From Paraburkholderia solisilvae (lineage in GTDB: Bacteria > Pseudomonadota > Gammaproteobacteria > Burkholderiales > Burkholderiaceae), in NCBI RefSeq assembly GCF_902859875.1, contig NZ_CADIKF010000065.1, forward strand, positions 1-37,259: 37,259 nucleotides of DNA, given 5' to 3'. Positions 13,908-22,451 of the stretch are shown one piece after another (the stretch's first letter is position 1; each line of letters begins with the position of its first letter). The notes beneath the pieces were generated by a model that searched no databases, had not been told where the DNA came from, and saw only the letters and a program-made list of their open reading frames with translations. A program made the position numbers and the translations under genes.

Positions 13908-15578
13908 ATGAGACTGACCACCAAAGGGCTGTTGCTGATTGCGATTCCGGCCGTTATCGAGCTGGCGCTGCTGTCGGGCATCGTCAAGGCGCAGGCCGAC
14001 GCACGCGACGCGGAGCGCTGGAGCCTGCATAGCGAAGACGTGCTGCGCCAGACCACCGCGATTCTCGAACCGGTGCTGCTCGACTCGCTGCGGCTGCGCG
14101 GTGCGGTGGTCGCGGGCTCGCGCGACGTCGGCACGCCGGTCTCGCTGTGGGTCGAGACCGATCAGCGCATCGACCGGCTCGCCGAGACCGTGTCGAACGA
14201 CCCGGCGCAAGTCGAGCGTGCCGTACAGGTCCGTCAGGCGGTGCAAGCCTACCGTCAGTGGGCGGACCGTGTGCAGGATCTGATCCGCTCCGGGCGGCGG
14301 CGTGATGTGGTCGAACGCTTCAGGGATCTCGCCAACACCGACGTGGTCGACAATTTCCGTATGCAGGTGGCCGCGTTCCAGACCGAGGAGCGGCGGCTCG
14401 ATGCGCTGCGCGCGAACGCGGCCGCGTCGGCGCGCGACCGGCAACAGGTGCTGATCGTGGCGGCGGTGCTCGGCTCGCTCGCCTTTGTCGCGATCGCCTG
14501 CTGGTTGTTTACGCGCGGCGTCGGCGGCCGGCTCGACGTGCTGTCCGACAATGCGAAGCGCCTCGCGAGCAATGAGCCGCTCGCGCCGCTCGACACCGGC
14601 ACGGACGAGATCGCGCGTCTCGATCGCACGCTGCATGAGACGAGCCGGCGCCTGCTCGAAGCGGAACGGTTGCAGGCGCGCTTCCAGTTCGATCTCGCGC
14701 GGCGTGCCGGCGAGTTGGCGCGCACCAACGAATCGTTGCGCCAGCAGACCCAGGAAAACGAAACGTTCATTTATAGCGTGTCGCACGGTCTGCGTGCGCC
14801 GCTCGTGAACCTGCAAGGTTTTTCGAAGGAGCTGCTGCACGCCTGCGACGACCTGCGCAAGGCGGTGCGGCAATCGTCGCTGCCCGACGCGCAGCGCGCG
14901 CATATCGAGTATCTGATCGACGGCGACATCGGCGAGGCGCTGCACTTCCTGCAGACAGCCGTGCTGCGCGCCTCGCATATCATCGATGCGCTGCTGCGGC
15001 TGTCGCGTGTCGGGCGTGTCGAGTACCGGCGCCAGCAGGTCGATGTGCGCGACATCGTGCAGCGCGTGATCGACGCGATGCAGGTGTCGATCCGCGCCCG
15101 TCGCGCGCGCATCGTCGTGCATACGCTGCCGCGCGTGTGGGGCGACGCGACCGCACTCGAGCAGGTGTTCGCGAATCTGATCGGCAATGCGATCAACTAT
15201 CTGCATCCGGAACGTCCGGGCATCGTCGAGATCGGCACCGCGCCGGCGCCGCCGGGCGTGCAGTCGTTGCGCATTTTCTATGTGAAGGACAACGGCCTCG
15301 GCATTCCCGAGGTCGCGCTGCCGCGCCTGTTCAATGCATTTCAGCGGCTGCACGGCGATATCGCCGCGGGCGAGGGGATCGGTCTGGCGATGGTGCGCCG
15401 CGTGGTCGAGCGGCACGGCGGGCGGGTATGGGCCGAGTCGATGGAGGATGTCGGCACGACCTTCTTCCTGTCGTTACCCGATTCCGCATCGCGTTTGCCG
15501 CAGCAAGAAGAAGTGACCGAAGAAACAGGCGGCACGCAGGACCTCGGTTTCGCGATCTGGCCGCTCAGTACGCGATGA
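13908..15578 (+). CDS. Membrane sensor histidine kinase with CHASE3-like input domain
   Basis: The protein is 556 aa, counted from the ATG at 13908; a GTG at 13866 would add 14 residues. TM1 covers about residues 8-28, a periplasmic helical domain of CHASE3 type about 30-178, TM2 about 181-202, HAMP about 203-257 and a coiled coil about 245-285. The dimerisation domain carries the phospho-accepting H293 in YSVSHGLRAPL. The HATPase domain covers about 412-525, with N-box FANLIGNAINYL, G1 DNGLGIP and G2 GEGIGLAMVRRV. The SH(G/D)LRAPL box is typical of kinases related to phytochrome-type sensors. No response-regulator gene is adjacent, so it is an orphan kinase. It is divergent from amt, but a nitrogen link is only a guess. 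Confidence 0.9.
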   Translation: MRLTTKGLLLIAIPAVIELALLSGIVKAQADARDAERWSLHSEDVLRQTTAILEPVLLDSLRLRGAVVAGSRDVGTPVSLWVETDQRIDRLAETVSNDPAQVERAVQVRQAVQAYRQWADRVQDLIRSGRRRDVVERFRDLANTDVVDNFRMQVAAFQTEERRLDALRANAAASARDRQQVLIVAAVLGSLAFVAIACWLFTRGVGGRLDVLSDNAKRLASNEPLAPLDTGTDEIARLDRTLHETSRRLLEAERLQARFQFDLARRAGELARTNESLRQQTQENETFIYSVSHGLRAPLVNLQGFSKELLHACDDLRKAVRQSSLPDAQRAHIEYLIDGDIGEALHFLQTAVLRASHIIDALLRLSRVGRVEYRRQQVDVRDIVQRVIDAMQVSIRARRARIVVHTLPRVWGDATALEQVFANLIGNAINYLHPERPGIVEIGTAPAPPGVQSLRIFYVKDNGLGIPEVALPRLFNAFQRLHGDIAAGEGIGLAMVRRVVERHGGRVWAESMEDVGTTFFLSLPDSASRLPQQEEVTEETGGTQDLGFAIWPLSTR

Positions 15579-15720
15579 CGGCTGCGCGCTCACTTCGCGC
15601 ATGGGCGTGCTGCGCGAGGTGTCGGTTGAGCGACGGCGCCGTGGCGATGCGCAACTTGCCGGCGGCGTTTCAATGCGGGTTTCAATGCAGCGCTGTGATG
15701 CAGCGCGTCGATACGGGGCT

Positions 15721-16038
15721 TCAGTAAGCGGCAAACAGCCTGCGTGCCTTGAGGAACTTCATGCCGCGAATCAGCCAGTAGCAGCCGCACCCGGCGAGCA
15801 GCGCCGCAACGCTCAACACGATACTGGACAGATGCAACTTGCCGCCGGCCAGTTCGAAGCCGCGCAGCACGATCAGCGCCGCGCTCCAGAGCGCGAACAC
15901 GGCCTGCGCAAGCAGACGCGTGCCGGTGCGACGCCGTGCGCGATTTTCAATTGACCAGTCCGTGCGCGTGCGCAGGCAAAAAAACGCCACCGCGATCCAT
16001 GCGATGGCGAGGATGATGATCCAGCTGGTCAGGTCCAT
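15721..16038 (-). CDS. Small three-span membrane protein
   Basis: The protein is 105 aa. GGGAGG sits 10 nt before the ATG at 16038, which supports it as a real gene. Hydrophobic segments cover about residues 4-22 (SWIIILAIAWIAVAFFCL), 43-61 and 70-90. Between the first two lies a strongly basic stretch (RTRTDWSIENRARRRTGTR). I do not recognise a family. It is flanked by the convergent kinase gene on the left and by the DJ-1 gene (same strand) on the right. Likely an inner-membrane protein of unknown role. Confidence 0.7.
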   Translation of the reverse strand: MDLTSWIIILAIAWIAVAFFCLRTRTDWSIENRARRRTGTRLLAQAVFALWSAALIVLRGFELAGGKLHLSSIVLSVAALLAGCGCYWLIRGMKFLKARRLFAAY

Positions 16039-16149
16039 GAAGAGGCCTCCCGAAGTCAGTCGCCGACTTTAGGGAGCCCCTCGCTTTCGGACCATCAGAT
16101 AAGTCTCAATCGGACCCGCATGCGCGCCGTTGCCGCAGGCGCGATATGT

Positions 16150-16212
16150 GCAATACGTGCCGCATGTGCCGCCCGCATGTGCCGCATGTGCCGTATGTGC
16201 GGCATGCGCCGC
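16150..16212. repeat. Imperfect tandem repeat of a GCATGTGCC unit
   Basis: The nonamer GCATGTGCC or close variants recurs about five times between 16157 and 16200, ending in a GCCGCA/TGCGGC inverted repeat. It lies directly downstream of the leftward DJ-1 gene. It may act as a weak structured 3' end; no T-run follows. Confidence 0.45.
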
Positions 16213-16794
16213 TCAGAGCTCGATGCGTGTACCGAGCAACACAAGAAACTGCCGCAGCCATGCCGGATGCGCGGGCCACGCGGGCGCCGTGACGAACGGC
16301 GCATCGGTGTGGGCGGCATCGACGGGAATGTCGGCGTATTCGCCGCCCGCGAGCCGGACTTCAGGCGCGCAGGCCGGATACGCGGCGATGCGCTTGCCGC
16401 GTATCACGTCGGCGGCGGCCAGCAGCTGCGCCGCGTGACAGATGGCCGCAATCGGCTTGCGGCTCGACGCGAAGTGACGCACCACGTCGATCACTTTCTG
16501 ATCGAGCCGTAAATACTCGGGCGCGCGGCCGCCGGCAATCGCAAGCGCATCGTAGCTCGCGAGGTCGATGTCGTCGAACGACGCGTTCAGTGTGAACTGA
16601 TGGCCGGGCTTCTCGCTGTAAGTCTGGTCGCCCTCGAAATCGTGAATCGCGGTCTTGACCCGTTCGCCCGCGCGCTTGCCGGGACACACCGCATCGACGC
16701 GATGCCCGACGGCTTGCAGCGCCTGAAAGGGCACCATCGTTTCATAATCTTCGGCGAAGTCGCCGGTCAGAAAGAGAATCTTTTTTGCCGCCAT
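16213..16794 (-). CDS. DJ-1/PfpI-family protein
   Basis: The protein is 193 aa. GGAGG precedes the ATG at 16794, fixing the start. It has a flavodoxin-like alpha/beta fold: KKILFLTGDFAEDYET at the N-terminus carries the conserved acidic residue (E18). The nucleophile elbow AAICHAAQLL holds C119 followed by H120, and AGGRAPEYLR lies about residues 87-96. PfpI/YhbO-type members have been described as stress proteases, glyoxalases or deglycases, so the reaction here is open. The length matches the subfamily. It is divergent from the GNAT gene, with a 98-nt intergenic region that must hold both promoters. Confidence 0.9.
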   Translation of the reverse strand: MAAKKILFLTGDFAEDYETMVPFQALQAVGHRVDAVCPGKRAGERVKTAIHDFEGDQTYSEKPGHQFTLNASFDDIDLASYDALAIAGGRAPEYLRLDQKVIDVVRHFASSRKPIAAICHAAQLLAAADVIRGKRIAAYPACAPEVRLAGGEYADIPVDAAHTDAPFVTAPAWPAHPAWLRQFLVLLGTRIEL

Positions 16795-16892
16795 CGAATG
16801 CCTCCGTTGAGGATGGAACACGTTGGACGCTGACGAGTCTACTCCATCGAATCCGACAGAAGCGCGTCGCACGCGCAAATGGTGAGGCAACA

Positions 16893-17405
16893 ATGGATGA
16901 TGCAAGCATGGCAATCAATCATATTGAGTGGCGAACCCTGCGAGCCGGCGATCCGCCGATGCTCGCCGTGCTGTTTCGCGATGCGGTGATGCAGCTTGCC
17001 GCTTCGCATTACGACGAGGCGGGACGCGCCGCATGGGCCGCGTCGGCTGATGATCTCGAGGCGTTCAGTGCGCGCCTCGCACAGGGCCTGACGCTCGTCG
17101 CGGTGGCGAGCGATACGATCGCCGCGTTCGGACAACTGCATCCGGCCGATCATGTCGAGATGCTCTATACGTCGCCTGCGTTCGCGGGGCAGGGCATCGC
17201 ATGGACGCTGCTCGCGCGCTTCGAAGCGGTCGCGCGCGCGGCGGGCACGCCGATGCTCACCGCGCATGCGAGCGCGAGCGCGAAGCGCAGTTTCGAGCGC
17301 GCGGGCTTTCATGTACTCGCTGAGGAGGATGTCGAACGCAACGGCGTATCATTGAAACGTTTCCGTATGCGAAAGCCGCTTGTCGCGGCGCACATTCCTC
17401 AATGA
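16893..17405 (+). CDS. GNAT-family N-acetyltransferase
   Basis: The protein is 170 aa. GTGAGG before the ATG at 16893 sets the start. The GNAT fold is seen in MLYTSPAFAGQGIAWTLLAR (motif A, with the pyrophosphate-binding A-G-Q-G-I-A loop), then AHASASAKRSFERAGF (motif B). It resembles YafP-type acetyltransferases in length and layout. The acceptor substrate cannot be told. Its stop codon overlaps the next gene's ATG (ATGA at 17402-17405), so the two are translationally coupled. Confidence 0.88.
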   Translation: MDDASMAINHIEWRTLRAGDPPMLAVLFRDAVMQLAASHYDEAGRAAWAASADDLEAFSARLAQGLTLVAVASDTIAAFGQLHPADHVEMLYTSPAFAGQGIAWTLLARFEAVARAAGTPMLTAHASASAKRSFERAGFHVLAEEDVERNGVSLKRFRMRKPLVAAHIPQ

Positions 17406-17878
17406 ATCCGTTCTCACGTCATCCGCTCGCACGCTGTACCGTATTCACCGCGATACTGCTCGGCGGCCTTGCCGCGTGTCACAAGAATGACGCATCGGCG
17501 GAGCAGGCCAACAGCAAGCTCAACGACGTCGCGCAGCAGGCCGGGCAGAAACTCGATCAGGCGGCGAGCTACGTCGGCCAGCAGACGGATGCCGCGCGCG
17601 CGACCGTGCAGCAGAACTTCGCCACCGCTGCTTCGGATGCGTCGAATCCGGCAGGGACGGTGAAGATCGATCCGAGTCAGCTCGCATCGACTGCACAAGC
17701 CAATCTGCATGATGCGGCCAGCGCGACCAATGCGGCGCTCGCAAGGGCCGCAAGCACGACCGGCGCGGGGCTCGAAACGGCGGGGCGCAAGTTGCAGCAG
17801 TGGTCCAATGACAGCGCATCCAATGCCGCCGCGGCATCCGGCGATTCCAGCGCCGAGCAGAAGCAGATGGACAAATAA
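17402..17878 (+). CDS. Small Ala/Gln-rich lipoprotein
   Basis: The protein is 158 aa. Residues 1-25 form a type II signal peptide with lipobox LAAC; C26 is the acylated residue. The mature part is nearly all Ala, Gln, Ser, Asp and Thr in helical heptad-like runs (NSKLNDVAQQAGQKLDQAAS and later segments), with no defined domain. It looks like a helical periplasmic lipoprotein of the loose YtxH/apolipophorin-like type. It overlaps the GNAT gene by the ATGA stop-start and has no strong ribosome binding site of its own. Function unknown. Confidence 0.8.
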   Translation: MNPFSRHPLARCTVFTAILLGGLAACHKNDASAEQANSKLNDVAQQAGQKLDQAASYVGQQTDAARATVQQNFATAASDASNPAGTVKIDPSQLASTAQANLHDAASATNAALARAASTTGAGLETAGRKLQQWSNDSASNAAAASGDSSAEQKQMDK

Positions 17879-18160
17879 TCAGTCGTGCAATGAAGCGCCC
17901 GGGCGCCGACGCGCCGATGGGCGCGACGGTGCGGCGAGTGCGCTGGCATGCGCTGATATGCGCGTATTTGATTCTGCCGATCCGGTTCGCCGCGCCTGGC
18001 CGCCCGCATTTGTCTGCAGATGCTGCGGTGCAGAACCAGGCGCGCGCATCTGCGCAAGCGATCTAACATTCCGTTACGCATCCCTGCACCCGTATACCGT
18101 TTCGCGGGCGCAACTGCGGCTAAACTTGGCCGTCTGCCGTTTAGTCACCGACCTGCCATG

Positions 18161-20917
18161 AAGTCATGTCCGCCGCGGCGTGAATGTCCCGCTACGCCGA
18201 ACGCCGGCAGGCGTTCGACGCGCGTTGTCACCTTCACGTTTGCGATCCTTTCGTTGTGCTTTGCGCTCATCGTGTGCATCACGAGCCGCATGGCGGGGCG
18301 TATTGTCGCGCGCGTTTTTTCGCGCATCGTCTTGTGCATTGGCGCGCGCAACGGCCGTTTAACGTGCTCATCGCGTTGGGCGTCGTGTGTGGCGCTTGTG
18401 CTTGTCTGCGGCCTGCTGCCGGTGTCACGCGCTGCGCATGCGGCGGGCGGTCCCGTGCTGCCCGCGCTGCAAAGTCTGATCAACAGCGCGACCGTTTCGC
18501 CTGCCTCCGCCGCATCGGCGACCGACGCGGCATCCGCGCCGTCGCCTGCGAGTCAGGCCGAGCTCAACCGGTCGCTCGACAGCGTGATCACGACGCTCGA
18601 CAACGATCGACAGCGCACCGCGCTCGTCGCACAACTGAAAAAGTTGCGCGAAGCGACGCAAACCGTAGGGCCCGTGGCGCCCGCGCAGCCGAGTCCGGGC
18701 TTGCTGGGCGCGATCGCGGCCGGTCTCGCGTCGGTCGAGGCGGACGTCAATCGCGGGCGCACGCCGTACAGCTATTGGTCCGGACGGCTGAACGCGGCGG
18801 GCAACGAGCTCTACACCATCGTGTCGAGCCAGGGCCACGAGAAATTCGGCCGCATTCTGCTCGATATGTTCGCAATGCTGGCCGGCTGGGGTGCCTGCGC
18901 GGCCGCGCTGATTTTTGTGCAACGCAAGCTGCACGCGCGTTATGGGATCGTCGTCGATCTGAATGCGAATCCGACCACGCGCGAGTTGCTGATCTTCGCG
19001 CTACGCCGCGTCGGCCCGTGGATCGTCGCGTTTCTCGCCGCGCTGACGTTCGCCCGCTCGATGCCCGACGCGCTCGGCCGCACGCTCGGCATGGTGATCG
19101 CGTATGCGATCGTGGCGGGCGCGGTGTTTTCGGCGATCTGCCTGATCATGTTTTCGCTGTTCGGCTCCGGTCACCGGCGCGAGGCTGTGCATCTGCTGAT
19201 CGAACATGCGCGGCGGATGCTGTTTGCGATCGGTATCTGCAGCGCGCTCGGCGACGCGGCCGTGAACTACGAAGTCGCGCATCAACTGGGCACCAATCTC
19301 GCCGCGCTTCTCTCGACGGTGTCGAACATGACGGCGGCCGCGCTGACCGCGTACTTTGCGATCGCGTTCCGCCGGCCGGTCGCGCATCTGATCCGCAACC
19401 GCTCGTACGAGCAGCGGCATGGCCACAAGGTCGCGACCGATGCGTTCGACGTGCTCGGCTCGCTGTGGCACCTGCCGATGCTGGTGCTCGCGATCGCGTC
19501 GGTGGTCGCGACCATCGCCGGCATGGGCAGCGGCGAGAATGTGCTGCAGATTTCCGTGATTACCGCGCTGTTGCTGGTGCTCGCGTTCTTCCTGTCGGCC
19601 ATCGTGATTCGCGTCACGCGTCCGCAAAGCGCGCGCCGGCGCCGCCGTTCGCCGTATGTGACGCGCCTCACGCGTTTTGCGGGCACGCTGACCATGCTGT
19701 TCATCTGGCTCGCGTATCTGGAGCTCGCCGCGCGGCTGTGGGGCATCTCGCTCGCGCAGATCATCGAGGATAGCGTGACCGCGCGCGGCATCGCGCATGC
19801 GATGACGGCGATCGTCGTCACGCTGTTCCTGTCGTGGCTCGTATGGATTCTGATCGACACCGCGATTCTCGAAGCGCTGAATCCGAGCAACCCGCGCAAC
19901 AAGGCGCGCAACCCGAGCATGCGCGCGCGCACGATGCTGCCGCTGTTGCGCAATGTGCTGTTCGTCCTCATTCTGACGGTCGCGGGCATCGTGACCGCGG
20001 CGAATCTCGGCATCAACGTGACGCCGCTGCTCGCCGGCGCCGGCGTGATCGGTCTTGCGATCGGCTTCGGCGCGCAATCGCTGGTGGCCGATCTGATCAC
20101 CGGGCTGTTTATCATTCTCGAAGACACCATCTCGGTCGGCGACTGGATCGACGTCGACGGCGGACATGCGGGCACGGTCGAGTATCTGTCGATTCGCACG
20201 GTGCGGCTACGCGACGGGCAGGGCGCGATTCACGCGATTCCCTTTTCGCAGATCAAGATCGTAAAGAACCTGTCGCGCGATTTTGCGTATGCGGTGTTCG
20301 AAGTGCGTGTGCCGTTTTCCGCCGACGTCGATCAGATCACCCAACTGATTCGTGAGGTCGGTGCGGACCTGATGGCCGATTTCCGTTATCGGCGCGAGAT
20401 GCTCGGGCCCGTCGAAGTGTGGGGGCTCGACCGCTTCGACCCGAACTGGATGGTCGTCAAAGGACAGATCAAGACGCGGCCGTTGCAGCAGTGGAGCGTC
20501 GCGCGTGCGTTCAATCTGCGGCTGAAGCGTCAGATGGATGAAGCGGGGATCGAGATTCCGGTGCCGCAGATGCGCATCTTCACCGGCGCGCAGGATCGGC
20601 AGGGCGAGCCGTTTCCCGACGATCTGGCTGCGGTGCAATCGTTGCGCGAGGCGGCGGTCGACGAGGCCGATCCGGCGGATGCCGGGCGCGCGGACCGCGA
20701 GGACCGCGAGACGACGATGGGCACGCGCCGGCCGAAGGCAACGGCGGAGCCGGGCCTCGCCGCCGTCGACAGCAGGGGTGGCGGAGCCGGTGTCGGGCTG
20801 GCGACGCCGCCGGCGCGCGATGTCTCGCACGAGCCGCGCCCGGCGCCGCCTTCCACCGGGCAGAGCGCATCGGTGCCGCCGCAGATTCCGACCGCGGGAG
20901 AAGCGGGCAAGACCTAG
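18161..20917 (+). CDS. Large MscS-family mechanosensitive channel
   Basis: From the ATG at 18161 the product is 918 aa. An alternative ATG at 18290 (MAGRIVARVF) gives 875 aa and a more normal signal peptide cleaved after AHA; neither start has a strong ribosome binding site. After the signal sequence comes a periplasmic coiled region (about residues 80-180), then about ten membrane helices. The MscS core follows: pore helix and beta domain in GVIGLAIGFGAQSLVADLIT, GLFIILEDTISVGDWIDVDG and RTVRLRDGQGAIHAIPFSQI. The C-terminal domain ends near residue 805 and is followed by about 110 disordered Pro/Arg/Ala-rich residues. Size and plan resemble E. coli YbiO and other long MscS members that release solutes on osmotic downshock. 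A strong hairpin follows the stop codon. Confidence 0.92.
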   Translation, partial: KSCPPRRECPATPNAGRRSTRVVTFTFAILSLCFALIVCITSRMAGRIVARVFSRIVLCIGARNGRLTCSSRWASCVALVLVCGLLPVSRAAHAAGGPVLPALQSLINSATVSPASAASATDAASAPSPASQAELNRSLDSVITTLDNDRQRTALVAQLKKLREATQTVGPVAPAQPSPGLLGAIAAGLASVEADVNRGRTPYSYWSGRLNAAGNELYTIVSSQGHEKFGRILLDMFAMLAGWGACAAALIFVQRKLHARYGIVVDLNANPTTRELLIFALRRVGPWIVAFLAALTFARSMPDALGRTLGMVIAYAIVAGAVFSAICLIMFSLFGSGHRREAVHLLIEHARRMLFAIGICSALGDAAVNYEVAHQLGTNLAALLSTVSNMTAAALTAYFAIAFRRPVAHLIRNRSYEQRHGHKVATDAFDVLGSLWHLPMLVLAIASVVATIAGMGSGENVLQISVITALLLVLAFFLSAIVIRVTRPQSARRRRRSPYVTRLTRFAGTLTMLFIWLAYLELAARLWGISLAQIIEDSVTARGIAHAMTAIVVTLFLSWLVWILIDTAILEALNPSNPRNKARNPSMRARTMLPLLRNVLFVLILTVAGIVTAANLGINVTPLLAGAGVIGLAIGFGAQSLVADLITGLFIILEDTISVGDWIDVDGGHAGTVEYLSIRTVRLRDGQGAIHAIPFSQIKIVKNLSRDFAYAVFEVRVPFSADVDQITQLIREVGADLMADFRYRREMLGPVEVWGLDRFDPNWMVVKGQIKTRPLQQWSVARAFNLRLKRQMDEAGIEIPVPQMRIFTGAQDRQGEPFPDDLAAVQSLREAAVDEADPADAGRADREDRETTMGTRRPKATAEPGLAAVDSRGGGAGVGLATPPARDVSHEPRPAPPSTGQSASVPPQIPTAGEAGKT

Positions 20918-20922
20918 CGAGA

Positions 20923-20954
20923 GCGATGATGGTTGCAGGTGCAACCATCATCGC
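20923..20954. terminator. Long hairpin between convergent genes
   Basis: GCGATGATGGTTGC (20923-20936) pairs perfectly with GCAACCATCATCGC (20941-20954) around loop AGGT. It sits 6 nt after the MscS stop and about 70 nt from the end of the leftward thiol dioxygenase gene. A 14-bp stem there is most simply a two-way transcription barrier, although neither side has a T-run. Confidence 0.5.
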
Positions 20955-21024
20955 CAGGCGGTGCCGCGTATGCGCCGCGCGTCGAGGTCACGTCGCGCGT
21001 CGCGGTCATGGGCAGCAACAGGGT

Positions 21025-21705
21025 TCAGACACGCACCGTGGGCGTCAGCGCGCTTTGCGCGGGTTCCGCGCAGCGCACGACATCGTTCACGTGGGTGGCG
21101 AACTGCGTGTCCGCGACGCCATACACATGCAGTGAAATTGCCGGCGCTTCGCTCGCATTGCCGAGCCGATGAATGCCGCCGCGGCCTGCGCGTGCGTACG
21201 ACACCGCGCCCGCGTCGCGCGCTTGCGTGCGCAACGGCACCGCGTAATCTTCCGCTGCGTTCCATTCGTAGATGGCTTCGCTTAGCGCGCCTTCGAGCAC
21301 GACATAGCCGCACCACGTGTGATGCGCATGCACGGGGCTCATTTGCCCCGGCAGCCAGACGAGCGCCGCGATCGCGTAGCGGCCGAGCGGATCGGCCGCG
21401 AGCAGGTGTCGCTGATACTTCTCAACGGTGCTTTCGCGGTGCGCGGCGGTGAGCCATGCGGTATCGGCGGCGGCTTCGACGAGCGCTGCGCGCACCGCGC
21501 GCGCGAAGCGCGCTTCATGCGATGGATCGGCCGCTTCGCGACACGCGTCGAACGCGGCGTCGAGCGTGCCACGCAGACGCTCGAGCGCGTGAGCGGGACG
21601 CTGCGCCGCCTGAACAGGCGGCGCCATGCGCGTCGTGGCGGCGGTATGTCGCGTCGCATGTTTGCCGTGACGATCGACGGTGGGCGCGGAAGTGGAATGG
21701 CTCAT
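21025..21705 (-). CDS. Cysteine dioxygenase-type thiol dioxygenase (cupin)
   Basis: The protein is 226 aa. GGAG stands a few bases before the ATG at 21705. The cupin iron site is visible: H126 and H128 (SPVHAHHTWCGYVVLEG) and H179 (GGIHRLGN). Y195 in ISLHVYG corresponds to the conserved catalytic tyrosine of the family. C132 lies near the position of the Cys that crosslinks to that Tyr in animal cysteine dioxygenase, but the spacing is one residue shorter. The family oxidises cysteine, 3-mercaptopropionate or related thiols to sulfinates; I cannot choose the substrate. About 35 N-terminal residues are polar and probably disordered. It is divergent from a DecR-like regulator, which points to cysteine as the signal and possibly the substrate. 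Confidence 0.85.
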   Translation of the reverse strand: MSHSTSAPTVDRHGKHATRHTAATTRMAPPVQAAQRPAHALERLRGTLDAAFDACREAADPSHEARFARAVRAALVEAAADTAWLTAAHRESTVEKYQRHLLAADPLGRYAIAALVWLPGQMSPVHAHHTWCGYVVLEGALSEAIYEWNAAEDYAVPLRTQARDAGAVSYARAGRGGIHRLGNASEAPAISLHVYGVADTQFATHVNDVVRCAEPAQSALTPTVRV

Positions 21706-21857
21706 CGGAGGCTCCGGTATTGGCTTCGTTCTGATGCGATTGGGCTGTCACATTTATACCGGTTTGCGCGGAGAAAGAGTTTCCATATAATTTCCCGAGA
21801 ACGCCAAGAGATAGAATATTTTTCTATCTGTAAGCGGAAATTAAATGGACATCATCC
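21706..21857. promoter_or_regulatory. Divergent promoter region of thiol dioxygenase and Lrp-type regulator
   Basis: 152 AT-rich nt. On the plus strand TTGCGC (21764-21769) and a perfect TATAAT (21786-21791) stand 16 nt apart and drive the regulator. On the minus strand a TATAAA (about 21754-21759) can serve the dioxygenase. An Lrp box at 21809-21829 lies just downstream of the rightward start site, a good place for autorepression. Confidence 0.6.
21809..21829. promoter_or_regulatory. Lrp-type operator, full consensus match
   Basis: AGATAGAA-TATTT-TTCTATCT is a perfect 8-bp inverted repeat. Its central 15-mer, TAGAATATTTTTCTA (21812-21826), fits every position of the E. coli Lrp consensus YAGHAWATTWTDCTR. 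It lies between the Lrp-family gene and its divergent partner. Confidence 0.7.
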
Positions 21858-22334
21858 ATGGATATCATCGATAGGAAGTTGCTGGAATTGCTTCAGCAGG
21901 ACGCCACCATGCCGATCGCCGAGCTCGCGCAGCGGGTGAACCTGTCGCAGACGCCGTGCTGGAAGCGGGTGCAGCGTCTCAAGGAAGCCGGCGTGATCCG
22001 CGCGCAAGTCGCGCTGTGCGACCCGCGCAAGCTGGGCGTCGGCACGACCGTGTTCGTTGCGGTGCGCACGAACCAGCACACCGAGGCGTGGGCGCAGGCA
22101 TTCACGCGCGCGGTGCAGGACATTCCGGAGGTGGTCGAGGTATATCGGATGAGCGGCGAGACCGACTACCTGTTGCGCGTGGTCGTGTCCGATATCGACG
22201 ACTACGACCGCGTGTACAAGCAGCTGATTCGCTCCGTGCCGCTTTACGACGTGAGCTCGAGTTTTGCGATGGAACAGATCAAGTATTCGACGGCGCTGCC
22301 GGTGCGGCCGGGGGCGGTGACCGGCATTCACTGA
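21858..22334 (+). CDS. Lrp/AsnC-family regulator, DecR-like
   Basis: The protein is 158 aa. The N-terminal HTH covers about residues 1-55 (IDRKLLELLQQDATMPIAEL, then NLSQTPCWKRVQRLKEAGVI). The RAM ligand-binding domain covers about 65-145 (PEVVEVYRMSGETDYLLRVV, then SSSFAMEQIKYSTALP). The TPCWKR and SSFAMEQIKY stretches match E. coli DecR (YbaO), which senses cysteine and activates cysteine detoxification, as I remember that sequence. The divergent thiol dioxygenase is then a natural target. No Shine-Dalgarno sequence is evident. The start region contains a duplicated ATGGA(C/T)ATCATC (21845 and 21858), and the first ATG opens a 9-codon frame overlapping the real start. Confidence 0.9.
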   Translation: MDIIDRKLLELLQQDATMPIAELAQRVNLSQTPCWKRVQRLKEAGVIRAQVALCDPRKLGVGTTVFVAVRTNQHTEAWAQAFTRAVQDIPEVVEVYRMSGETDYLLRVVVSDIDDYDRVYKQLIRSVPLYDVSSSFAMEQIKYSTALPVRPGAVTGIH

Positions 22335-22451
22335 CCGACCTGTGCCGAACACCGGTGAAGGCCGATCGGCGGCGCACGGCTGCAAGCCGCTCGCAAGGCT
22401 TGGCGGCGTAGAATGCCGCCTTTGTCGATTAACCGCAGGCAGAGCCTTCAG

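Noticed and set aside
13905..15416. 503-codon minus-strand frame opposite the sensor kinase
   Set aside because: Antisense shadow of a clear histidine kinase; His/Arg/Gln-rich with no domain.
19001..20167. 388-codon minus-strand frame opposite the MscS gene
   Set aside because: Antisense shadow dominated by Arg, Asp and His; the sense strand has a recognised channel.
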